Source: Erysipelotrichaceae bacterium NK3D112
GTDB taxonomy: Bacteria > Bacillota_I > Bacilli_A > Erysipelotrichales > Erysipelotrichaceae
Direction of reading: 5' to 3'
DNA: 32,528 nt
NCBI GenBank assembly: GCA_000701725.1
Contig: JNJQ01000024.1
Location: forward strand, 1-32,528
Below are positions 7,898 to 15,584 of the stretch, one piece after another. Positions within the stretch are counted from its first letter, which is position 1; the number at the start of each line of letters is the position of its first letter. Under the pieces are notes generated by a model that ran no database searches, was not told the DNA's origin, and saw nothing but the letters and a program-made list of their open reading frames with translations. The position numbers and the translations under genes are program-made.

Positions 7898-10800
7898 ATG
7901 AATCAGACAATCAGAAAGCTATCAATTTCATTATCAGCGTTATTCCTTTTACTGACTGCAGCTGTACCTGCCGAAGTCAAGGCACAGGAGACTCAGTATG
8001 GCGACATCAATGGTGATCCGGTTGTTTCGGAAGTTGAACTGATTCTCACTGAAACTGATGGGACGGCTTCAGAACAGACGCTTTCCATGAGCGGCGATCT
8101 CAATCTTGTGAAAGTGATTGTTGAAATGGAAGAGCCAAGTGTTCTTGAACAGTTCAATCAGGTACAGGACGTACAAGCCCGTGCTTATGAAGAAAGTCTG
8201 AAGAAAGGACAAAATATCATATTGGATCGGACAGCTGATTTGATGCTGGAAAAGGCTTCATCCATGAAGAAAATCGGTGCTGAGCAAAGTGCACAGGCAA
8301 TCAGTGAAAGTGCACAGAAAATGCGAGCGGATATTCGTTTCACAAGAGTCATGAATGGTTTTGTTACGACTGTTCCCAAAGCCATGATGAGTGAAATCGA
8401 ATCAATGGACGGGGTGAAGAGAGTATTTGAACCGGTGGCTTTCGAATTGCCTGAACCGGTTGAAACCGGCAGTGAAACTGAAATGTCGTACAGCTCAGGT
8501 ATGATCGGTGCCGGTCTTGTCAATGAAAGCGGATATGACGGCCGCGGACTGCTGATCGGTGTCATGGATACCGGGCTGGATCTCTATCATAATGCTTTTG
8601 CAAATGATCCAGCTGAACCTAAAGTTACAGAAGAAACTCAATTCTCATTAAGCTTTGCGGAAGATACATACAAGAGTGCGAAAGTTCCTTTCGGCTATGA
8701 TTACGGAAATATGGATCCGGACATCATTCCGACCGGAATCACGAGCGATTCAAGCCACGGCACACATGTGTCAGGAATTGCAGCTGGAAAAGATAAGGAT
8801 TTTGCCGGTGTTGCCCCGGAGGCACAGCTGGCTTTCTTCAAGATTTTCGCGGATGATTCAAGATGGACATACGATTATCAGATTGTCATGGCGCTTGAAG
8901 ATGCGGTCGCGGTACATCCGGATGTATTGAATCTGTCCATCGGCGAACCTTCAGGAGGAGACGGCAGTGACAGTATGCAGAACTGGGGTGAAGAAGCTAT
9001 TGCCATAGGCGAGGCATTTCAGAGGGTTTATGATTCCGGTATTCCCATCAGTATTTCCGGCGGAAACGAGTATTTCTTCGGACTCGGTGCTGACGCTGAA
9101 CATTCACCCGTTCATGTTGGAATCACCAGCTCACCGGGTACATACCATGCGCCGGTGTCAGTTGCCAGTATTGAAAATATCGGCCGTACTCAACTGATGT
9201 TTTATTCGTATAACAGTTCGGTCAGCTATTATGATCCTTCTGACAATCCTGAAACGAGGTTTTCCTCACTCAGTACTCAGAGTGAGCTTGAATATGTCGA
9301 CTGCAATCTCGGATTGCCAGAGGATTTTGCCAATGTTGAGATTGAAGGTAAAGTCGCATTGGTCAGAAACAGTGATGTCAGTGTGATGGAAAAGCAGGCG
9401 AATGCGGCTGAAGCAGGGGCGATTGCGCTCATTGTTTACAATGACACAAAAGGTTCGGTGCGAAATATGATCACTGATACATCCTCGATTCCCTGTATTT
9501 CCATTGCCATGGAAAGAGGCCTGGGATTATTGAATGAAGAGAAAAAAGTCATTTATCATATCAGTGACCAAAAATACGACAACTACAGTAAAGTCCCGTA
9601 TACAAGTTCTTTCTCGAGCTGGGGCACAACTGATGATCTGCGCATGAAACCGGAAATTGCCGCGCCTGGCGGAAATATCTATTCTTCCGTGATCGGCGGA
9701 TATGAATCTTTCAGCGGCACTTCCATGGCGGCTCCCCATTTGGCAGCTTCAATTGCGTTAGTCAGACAGTACGCAAAGGAAAACGAGCTTGCAGAGACAG
9801 ATCAGGATCTCGACAGAGTCGCCATTCAGCTGTTGATGAGCACTGCGAAACCGGTGCTGGCATCTTCAGATACAGAAATTGAATCCGTCCGTCATGTCGG
9901 TGCGGGATTGATCAATATTGTTGATGCAATGAATGCGAAGGCATATCTAAGCGTGAATAATACCGATGATCAGAGACCGAAGCTTGAGCTTGGCGATGAT
10001 CCTTTGAAAACAGGTGTATATCCTTTTTCCTTTAATATCACCAATATTTCCGATGTACCTCTGACCTACACAATCAGCGCAGATGCGAAGTATACAGTTC
10101 GTAATTACGCATTTACTCTCACACCCATGCCGCTGGATATTAACTTTGACTGTGCTTCGTCTATTACTGTGGAAGCCGGTTCATCCGCTGAGATCAGCGG
10201 AACAGTCTCACTGCCTGAGCAAAGCAGACAGTTATTTGAGAATACTCCGGCAGGCATGGGTTTTGTGGACGGATATATTTATCTGGATCCGGACACCTCG
10301 AACGGGGACAGTGTGCAGCTTTCCATTCCTTACATGGCATTCTACGGTGACTGGAATTCACTGCCTGTTCTGGATGTGACCCTGGAACACGGCGCAGAAA
10401 AAGCGAATGGAATGAATGGCCTTGTGAGTTTTGATTCCTATCAGCGCATGCTGGAAAATGCAGTCGAATACAGTTATTACTGCCATATGATCGGTATGAA
10501 TCCGGAAGAAAGCATAAATCCCTCAAGTGCTTCACGGCCTGGAAGTTATTACTTTAGCAATTATGACCGCAAGTATATGGTAACAAGCAGTCTGGTACAT
10601 CCGGATCTGATCGGATATAACGATCCCGCGGTACAGCTGCAGGATAAATCAAAGCATATCGGTGTTTACTCGGTAGCGCTCAGTGTAATGAAAAATATCA
10701 ATCAATACCGCATTACTGCGTCTGATGCAGCTGACGGCACAGTTTACTATGACTCGGGTAATGTTGACGGGACATTACGCAAGGTGACTTCCCAGACCGG

Positions 10801-12559
10801 ATCGGATACTTATGCAAGATGCTTAGCATTGTGGCCGGCAACCGATCAGAACCAGCAACCGCTTGCAGAAGGGACGGAAGTGAATGTGGATGTTACTGTA
10901 TCAACGGATGGCGGAGCACATACCGAGTCGATGATTCTTCCGCTCACCATTGACAATACAGCACCTGTGATCGTCGGCGGTGAGGATAATCCTGAGAGCG
11001 AAACAGGCACATTCACCAAAGCAGTGCTTGCCACAACCGCTTCCGGGAAAAAGTATCTGAAATTTGACGCACAGGACAACTATTACCTGGCAGCCGCCAA
11101 AGTCGGCAGCTCCGTGACAACTACGGTCGATAAACCTTTTGCGGATTTGGGAGATCCTGCGATCGCGGATGTTGAATTTAAAGATCAGAAACTGGAAGGA
11201 ATTACTGATGAGACGTTATTCACCGGTGATGAAAAGAATGAATTGAATCATGTTATCCTGGATGTCACAGATCTGGATTTATCTTCCATCTATGTCGGTG
11301 TTTACGATTATGCGGATCTGAAGAAATTCTACAAAGTTTCCGCTGACTCAGAAAAAGATCTTCAGCTGCGGATTTCGCCTGCCGAGACAACTCTGACCAT
11401 TGATTCGGATACAGTGGATATTCAATACCGAGTGACTGATCAGGACGGTGCAGAGATCAGCAGAGACAGTCTTTCCGGTGAAATTGTTGATTATGAAGGC
11501 TATTATTCACATCTTTACGGATTCCAATTGAGTATCAGCCCTAATGAAACTGTTGAGCAGCTCAAGATAAGAGTCAGTATGAAGGACGATCCTGATGTCT
11601 TTGCGGATGCCGTTGTCCACCTGGAATATGCGCCATCTATCGAACTTGCCGGAAAATCCCTCGCTCTTGACGGCAAGATCGGATTGAATTTTTATACGGT
11701 GATACCTGAGGAGATCCTGAAAGATGCGGATGCCAGTCTGATGAAGCAATGGAATGAGGTGACGGACCAGATCACCATGAAAGCGGCAGATGCGCCTGAA
11801 AGCACGGTCACCGTGGATGGAGTCAGTAAAAAAGCACGTGTGTTTACAATGCGTACCGCTGCCAAGGAAATGCGGGATAATATCTCATTGACTTTCACCA
11901 GACCCGGGCAGTATAGCAGCAGCTATATCATGACTTACATGAACGGCGGCAGAAAAGTCAGAACAAGCTTATATACATTCAGCGTGGAAGATTATTTCAA
12001 TCTTGCTGAGAGTTCGGGCAGTGAAAAACTGAAGCCGCTGACCAGAAGCCTGAACAACTACGGCAAGTATGCGCAGTATTATTTCAATTACAATACCAGC
12101 AACATCTGGACCGGTCCGGATGATGTGAGTGAGGTCACGGAAGCGGATCTGGAACCCTATAAAGAGAAAATCGAAGGCAGTGTGAACGGACTGAAATATG
12201 CCGGCTCCACGCTTGAGCTGGAGGCTGACACCCTGCTGCGTCTGTATTTCCAGCCTGAAAGCGGACATAAAATTGATGAATACACCTTCACGGTGGATGG
12301 AAAGACCGTCAAACCTGTGCAGAGATCTTCCGGCAGCTCATATTATTATGTGACATTGGAAAATATTGCCGGTAAGGAACTCGGTCTTGCCAGAACTTTC
12401 CAGGTATCCAGAGGCAATGAAACGATGGCAATCGCATGCAGCGCGCTTTCTTATGCATACAAAGCGCTGACCTCAGAAACCAGCGGAGACAATCTGCGCA
12501 ATACCATGCGGGCATTATATCTTTACAACCAGGCGGCGATTGATTATTTCGCGGAATAA
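7898..12559 (+). CDS. Secreted S8 subtilisin-like protease with PA domain and KIGINFY domain
   Basis: A secreted serine protease of 1553 residues. ATG 7898 lies seven bases after AAGGAG; ATG 7892 is only one base away and less likely. A signal peptide (MNQTIRKLSISLSALFLLL) and a propeptide-like region precede the catalytic domain. The triad is visible in subtilisin order: Asp in GVMDTGLD (about 224), His in SHGTHVSG (about 286) and Ser in SGTSMAAPH (about 607). A PA-like insert lies between His and Ser (VALVRNSD, AGAIALIVYND). Together with long beta-rich regions behind the catalytic domain, this is the plan of lactocepin and C5a-peptidase type envelope proteases. The KIGINFY domain starts near 1248 and replaces the usual wall anchor. 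The next gene encodes the small peptide at 12763, so a role in maturing local products is possible but speculative. Confidence 0.93.
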   Translation: MNQTIRKLSISLSALFLLLTAAVPAEVKAQETQYGDINGDPVVSEVELILTETDGTASEQTLSMSGDLNLVKVIVEMEEPSVLEQFNQVQDVQARAYEESLKKGQNIILDRTADLMLEKASSMKKIGAEQSAQAISESAQKMRADIRFTRVMNGFVTTVPKAMMSEIESMDGVKRVFEPVAFELPEPVETGSETEMSYSSGMIGAGLVNESGYDGRGLLIGVMDTGLDLYHNAFANDPAEPKVTEETQFSLSFAEDTYKSAKVPFGYDYGNMDPDIIPTGITSDSSHGTHVSGIAAGKDKDFAGVAPEAQLAFFKIFADDSRWTYDYQIVMALEDAVAVHPDVLNLSIGEPSGGDGSDSMQNWGEEAIAIGEAFQRVYDSGIPISISGGNEYFFGLGADAEHSPVHVGITSSPGTYHAPVSVASIENIGRTQLMFYSYNSSVSYYDPSDNPETRFSSLSTQSELEYVDCNLGLPEDFANVEIEGKVALVRNSDVSVMEKQANAAEAGAIALIVYNDTKGSVRNMITDTSSIPCISIAMERGLGLLNEEKKVIYHISDQKYDNYSKVPYTSSFSSWGTTDDLRMKPEIAAPGGNIYSSVIGGYESFSGTSMAAPHLAASIALVRQYAKENELAETDQDLDRVAIQLLMSTAKPVLASSDTEIESVRHVGAGLINIVDAMNAKAYLSVNNTDDQRPKLELGDDPLKTGVYPFSFNITNISDVPLTYTISADAKYTVRNYAFTLTPMPLDINFDCASSITVEAGSSAEISGTVSLPEQSRQLFENTPAGMGFVDGYIYLDPDTSNGDSVQLSIPYMAFYGDWNSLPVLDVTLEHGAEKANGMNGLVSFDSYQRMLENAVEYSYYCHMIGMNPEESINPSSASRPGSYYFSNYDRKYMVTSSLVHPDLIGYNDPAVQLQDKSKHIGVYSVALSVMKNINQYRITASDAADGTVYYDSGNVDGTLRKVTSQTGSDTYARCLALWPATDQNQQPLAEGTEVNVDVTVSTDGGAHTESMILPLTIDNTAPVIVGGEDNPESETGTFTKAVLATTASGKKYLKFDAQDNYYLAAAKVGSSVTTTVDKPFADLGDPAIADVEFKDQKLEGITDETLFTGDEKNELNHVILDVTDLDLSSIYVGVYDYADLKKFYKVSADSEKDLQLRISPAETTLTIDSDTVDIQYRVTDQDGAEISRDSLSGEIVDYEGYYSHLYGFQLSISPNETVEQLKIRVSMKDDPDVFADAVVHLEYAPSIELAGKSLALDGKIGLNFYTVIPEEILKDADASLMKQWNEVTDQITMKAADAPESTVTVDGVSKKARVFTMRTAAKEMRDNISLTFTRPGQYSSSYIMTYMNGGRKVRTSLYTFSVEDYFNLAESSGSEKLKPLTRSLNNYGKYAQYYFNYNTSNIWTGPDDVSEVTEADLEPYKEKIEGSVNGLKYAGSTLELEADTLLRLYFQPESGHKIDEYTFTVDGKTVKPVQRSSGSSYYYVTLENIAGKELGLARTFQVSRGNETMAIACSALSYAYKALTSETSGDNLRNTMRALYLYNQAAIDYFAE

Positions 12560-12698
12560 AACTGTCCGGACTGACATATTCATAACCGCTGAGGGAAATA
12601 TGCTCTACCAAAGGGTATAATTACCGGAAAAATTGTTGTTTTCAACAGTGATCAGCGGATTATCAATGATTTGCGGAGTCTGAAACACCAGTAAAAAC

Positions 12699-12727
12699 TT
12701 GAAAGATTTGTTGGTGAATGATAATAT
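12699..12727 (+). promoter_or_regulatory. Promoter of the 33-residue peptide gene
   Basis: TTGAAA (12699-12704), a 17-base spacer and TAATAT (12722-12727) make a good housekeeping promoter. The expected start near 12734 gives a leader of about 29 bases that includes the GGAGGAG ribosome site at 12750-12756. Confidence 0.65.
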
Positions 12728-12762
12728 TTTCTTGTTTAAAGATTTAAGTGGAGGAGACAGAA

Positions 12763-12864
12763 ATGAAGGAAGTTTACAACGCGCCTGAACTTGAACTGGT
12801 CGTATTAAATGGTGAAGATATCGTAACGAGCAGCAATTGCCCGAACGAAACAGAAATTCTGTAA
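12763..12864 (+). CDS. 33-residue RiPP-like precursor peptide (cassette 1)
   Basis: A very short gene with strong expression signals: a GGAGGAG ribosome site six bases before ATG, its own promoter and its own terminator. The peptide starts MKEVYNAPELELVVLN and ends SSNCPNETEIL, with one Cys just before the P-N-E-T-E-I-L tail. The Y-x-x-P-x-L-x-L start and P-[NG]-E-T-E end are shared with the 54-residue peptide at 30509-30673. The plan fits a recognition leader followed by a short acidic core. It sits immediately ahead of an HprK-like enzyme and convergent with a radical SAM/SPASM enzyme, the usual company of modified peptides. I do not recognise a named RiPP class. That it is expressed is well supported; that it is modified is inference. 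Confidence 0.75.
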   Translation: MKEVYNAPELELVVLNGEDIVTSSNCPNETEIL

Positions 12865-12866
12865 AA

Positions 12867-12899
12867 AAAAACAGGCGGGGTGAAAATCCCGCCGTTTTT
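12867..12899 (+). terminator. Terminator between peptide 1 and the membrane protein gene
   Basis: GGCGGG (12874-12879) pairs with CCCGCC (12888-12893). The A-rich side before it and GTTTTT after it extend the stem with one bulge, so it could work in both directions. It starts three bases after the peptide stop codon. The peptide transcript should mostly stop here, with downstream genes expressed by read-through or a separate promoter. Confidence 0.85.
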
Positions 12900-12912
12900 A
12901 TGGAGCATAGAT

Positions 12913-13338
12913 ATGAGTGATAAACTGAAACAAAATCCTTTATTGAAAATCTTATCGATCTGTCTTGCAGTTGCAGTTGCATTCGCAGCCGGTTTTTTCG
13001 GCACAAAACTTCTTGATCCGAGCGGTTCATCAAAGAAAGATGAAGTGCCCGGTGAAACGGAAATCCTGATTGATGAAAATCCGATCATCGTGGATGAGCT
13101 GCCTGATCTGAATACAGATGATCCCGAAGGCGAAACTTCTGAAAGCGACGGGGAGTCTTCTGAGGAAACGGATCAGTCTTCACAGTCCGCTGAAGAGAGC
13201 GGTGAAGCATCTGCGGAAGAAACAGATCCGGAAACATCATCCGAGGAATCCTCATCCGAAGCATCTGCCGAGGAAGGCAGTGAACCGGTTGTTACCGACT
13301 CACCGCTTGGTCCCAACGAAACAGAAATTCTCCCTTAA
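12913..13338 (+). CDS. Single-pass membrane protein with acidic Ser/Glu tail ending in the peptide motif
   Basis: 141 residues from ATG 12913, which has GGAG eight bases upstream; an earlier in-frame GTG at 12880 falls inside the terminator and is rejected. A short basic start (MSDKLKQNPLLK) is followed by one membrane helix at about residues 12 to 31, predicted N-in and C-out. The rest is an extended tail rich in Ser, Glu and Asp. The motif seen in peptide 1 appears twice: VPGETEIL just outside the membrane and GPNETEILP at the very C-terminus. The last copy shares 17 identical bases, AACGAAACAGAAATTCT, with the peptide gene. It may be a membrane-tethered substrate or docking partner of the same enzymes. 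No known family is recognised. Confidence 0.72.
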   Translation: MSDKLKQNPLLKILSICLAVAVAFAAGFFGTKLLDPSGSSKKDEVPGETEILIDENPIIVDELPDLNTDDPEGETSESDGESSEETDQSSQSAEESGEASAEETDPETSSEESSSEASAEEGSEPVVTDSPLGPNETEILP

Positions 13339-13347
13339 TAATTCATT

Positions 13348-14091
13348 ATGGTTACATTTCAGATCAGAATTGCGGAAATCACGGTCGGAGTCACGGCTTT
13401 CTATAACAATACTATGCTCAGAAGCAGAGGCTATCTCTGTGAAAATGAGGAAGAGTCTTTTCATGTTACCGTCGATGAGCAGGACATGGAAAAAGAAAAG
13501 CAGATCTTCATGGAAAGAGCGCTGGCAAGAGGGGAAACGGATTATAAGGTTTTCGGATTCCATCTGGACAGGAATGCCGTATACAGAAAGATTGCGGAAA
13601 AGATGATTGATTATGACCGCATTCTGATCCATGGCTCATCCATTGCAATAGACGGTAAAGGCTTTCTCTTTATTGCGCCAAGCGGTACCGGGAAAAGCAC
13701 ACATACGCGTTTGTGGCGTGAGGCTTTCGGAGAAAGAGTGATCATGATCAATGATGACAAGCCGCTGATTCACGTCAGCGGGAATGAAGCCGTTATTTAC
13801 GGGACACCATGGGACGGCAAACATCACCTGAGCACCAATACAGGAGTTCCCCTGAAAGGTATCTGCCGTATTGTGAGGGCAAAAGAGAATTCCATCCGCA
13901 GGCTTTCATCAGCAGATGGTTTTACAGCTGTATTGGAACAGACATACCGGTCCGTCAGTCCATTGAAATTTGTGCATACAATGGATCTGCTGAAGCAGAT
14001 GCTTCAGGAAATCCCTGTTTTTGAGCTTTCCTGCAACATGGATATAACCGCGGCGTATACCGCATATGAAGCTATGATGAATGATCAATGA
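13348..14091 (+). CDS. HPr-kinase-like ATPase of RiPP type (cassette 1)
   Basis: 247 residues with a Walker A loop, FIAPSGTGKST, at about 108 to 118 and an acidic INDDKPL segment further on, as in HPr kinase C-terminal domains. It lacks the N-terminal domain of true HPr kinase/phosphorylase. Standalone HprK-like proteins of this size occur in RiPP clusters; in the paeninodin lasso pathway one phosphorylates the C-terminal Ser of the precursor. The second copy at 30744-31460 shares DKP, Y-x-[ST]-P-W-x-G-K and ENSIR motifs. ATG lies nine bases after the stop of the membrane protein gene with no clear ribosome site, so translation is probably coupled. Kinase activity on peptide 1 or on the membrane tail is inference. 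Confidence 0.82.
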   Translation: MVTFQIRIAEITVGVTAFYNNTMLRSRGYLCENEEESFHVTVDEQDMEKEKQIFMERALARGETDYKVFGFHLDRNAVYRKIAEKMIDYDRILIHGSSIAIDGKGFLFIAPSGTGKSTHTRLWREAFGERVIMINDDKPLIHVSGNEAVIYGTPWDGKHHLSTNTGVPLKGICRIVRAKENSIRRLSSADGFTAVLEQTYRSVSPLKFVHTMDLLKQMLQEIPVFELSCNMDITAAYTAYEAMMNDQ

Positions 14092-14125
14092 TGATCATGA
14101 ATCAAATGACTGTATGAAGAAACAC

Positions 14126-14152
14126 AGCCGCCTGTATGATTTACGGGCGGCT
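14126..14152. terminator. Shared terminator between convergent hprK-like and radical SAM genes
   Basis: AGCCGCCTGTA (14126-14136) and TACGGGCGGCT (14142-14152) pair over 11 positions, with one T-G wobble, around a five-base loop. It sits 34 bases after the HprK-like stop and 14 bases beyond the radical SAM stop. Tails on either side are short, so strength in each direction is uncertain. Confidence 0.7.
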
Positions 14153-14166
14153 TTCATCGTGAACAT

Positions 14167-15453
14167 TCAGATTTTCTTTTTCAACGTATGAAGAAGTCTG
14201 ATCTTATGGACGGATCTGCAGTCATAGACAAGATCCGGACAGTCCGCAAACTCAGTGCACTCAGGCAGGAAGGGACATGTGCGGCATTTTTCACGCACAA
14301 CCTCAGCATCGCATGATCGTCTGCGGCTGATATCATTCTGTTCCATATTTCCCAGCAGACTTTCCTTATGGCAGTGTTCGCAGCTATAGACAAGTCCATC
14401 CGCGCCGATTGAGACACAGGAAGGATTGGATGCGATACAGTAATATAAGCGGATCGGCTCCATACCGCGTTTTTGAGAAACGGCAAAGCCTTTTTCCTCA
14501 AACAGATCTTCCATTTTCATGCATTCTTCCCAGATTTCATTGCAGCGGGAAGACATTTCGGTAAGAAACAGAGGATGCACATAAACGCCAAGTCCGGATT
14601 TGTCAGGGAAAAGCTGATCAAGGTGTGCGCAGAGAGAGCGGACACTTTCTATATTTTCAAAATCCATATTGATTCGCAGCCTCACCTTGATGCCTGTCTG
14701 TTTCAATAAGGCTATATTTTCAGTCAATTTTCCGAACGGTGAAATACTCTTGTCAAAATAGTTTTTTCTCCGGTTGTATTCCTCTTCATCCCCGTCCAGT
14801 GTGATCTGGACAGTTTTTAAATTCCAGAGATTCACTGCTTCGCTGACGATGGATTCATTGAAAAGGAAGCCGTTGGTCACCATGAATGATCTGAATGAAA
14901 CATTGTTTTCTTTTAATGCTGAACAAACCTGATTGATCACTTGTTTTCCAAGCAGCGGTTCTCCGCCAAACCATCTGAGAAGGATTTCGTCTTCCTGGTG
15001 TGTATTCAGGATAAACTGAATCAGCTGATCTGTTTTATCCTGATCCATGGCTGTGAAATGATAGTCCAGTTCATAACAATAGAAACATCTTGCATTGCAG
15101 TAGGTGGTCGGCAGAATAGTATATGTGCTGTATCCGTTCTCCTGTTTCATCATTCTGAGCAATGAGATCACACTGCAGTATGTCCGGTATTCGTCGATGT
15201 CTTCACGGACAAAGAAATGATGTGAGATCAGATATTTCAGTTCATCATTCATCTGATTCTGAGTATTGATGGCTTCCGGACAGGAACCGTCCAGTTCAAT
15301 CAGTTCACGGCTCATCGTATGAAAAAGAAAAACCTTCTGATCATATTCAAACGTCAATGCATATACGGATTTTTTCATATTGATCTGATCAGCAGGGATA
15401 TCCTGCTGAATCAGCTTTAATATCCGGCTGTCAGGCTGTGAGATCATTTTCAT
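14167..15453 (-). CDS. Radical SAM/SPASM peptide maturase
   Basis: 428 residues on the minus strand. Cys residues of the radical SAM cluster are seen in TYCNARCFYCYE (C119, C123 and C126). A WFGGEPLL motif and a VTNGFLF strand follow, typical of this fold. The C-terminal third has the many Cys of a SPASM domain (YYC, SCEHC, CRTCPFLPEC, FADC, YDC), which bind auxiliary iron-sulfur clusters. Enzymes of this plan make thioether, C-C or other cross-links in RiPP precursors, or act as sulfatase maturases. The 118 residues before the cluster may hold a peptide-recognition domain. I chose ATG 15453, with GGAG ten bases upstream, because a likely -10 box at 15475-15480 lies downstream of the longer start at 15492. 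Convergence with the peptide cassette points to peptide 1 as substrate; this is inference. Confidence 0.87.
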   Translation of the reverse strand: MKMISQPDSRILKLIQQDIPADQINMKKSVYALTFEYDQKVFLFHTMSRELIELDGSCPEAINTQNQMNDELKYLISHHFFVREDIDEYRTYCSVISLLRMMKQENGYSTYTILPTTYCNARCFYCYELDYHFTAMDQDKTDQLIQFILNTHQEDEILLRWFGGEPLLGKQVINQVCSALKENNVSFRSFMVTNGFLFNESIVSEAVNLWNLKTVQITLDGDEEEYNRRKNYFDKSISPFGKLTENIALLKQTGIKVRLRINMDFENIESVRSLCAHLDQLFPDKSGLGVYVHPLFLTEMSSRCNEIWEECMKMEDLFEEKGFAVSQKRGMEPIRLYYCIASNPSCVSIGADGLVYSCEHCHKESLLGNMEQNDISRRRSCDAEVVREKCRTCPFLPECTEFADCPDLVYDCRSVHKIRLLHTLKKKI

Positions 15454-15474
15454 ATTTTCGTTTCTCCGGTTTCT

Positions 15475-15480
15475 ATTATG
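15475..15480 (-). promoter_or_regulatory. Possible extended -10 box for the radical SAM gene
   Basis: On the minus strand TGTCATAAT reads as an extended -10 element (TGn plus CATAAT). The predicted start near 15468 leaves a short leader containing GGAG before ATG 15453. No good -35 box is seen. Confidence 0.35.
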
Positions 15481-15525
15481 ACATATTTTCATCTTTCGCG
15501 TACAAGGCGCCGTGATCCGGTGGTT

Positions 15526-15554
15526 TTGTAAAGCAAAAATGAATAAAATAATAG
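15526..15554 (+). promoter_or_regulatory. Promoter of the Ig-repeat protein gene
   Basis: TTGTAA (15526-15531), 17 bases, then TAATAG (15549-15554). The AAAGGAA ribosome site and ATG 15585 follow at a suitable distance. Confidence 0.5.
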
Positions 15555-15584
15555 GTGAAAATATCTACGAAAGGAATTTACAGA

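Noticed and set aside
12616-12621. TATAAT as a second promoter for peptide 1
   Set aside because: No -35 box or TG extension accompanies it, and the promoter at 12699-12727 is better placed.
12880-12912. Earlier GTG start for the membrane protein
   Set aside because: It lies in the terminator loop and has no ribosome site; ATG 12913 has GGAG at a good distance and gives a normal N-terminus.
12605-13033. 142-codon minus-strand frame across the peptide gene
   Set aside because: It runs through the terminator and promoter of the peptide gene, lacks a ribosome site and resembles no family.
12763-15453. Lasso peptide cluster
   Set aside because: HprK-like and PqqD-like genes occur in lasso clusters, but no asparagine-synthetase-like cyclase or transglutaminase-like protease is present, and a radical SAM enzyme is not a usual part.
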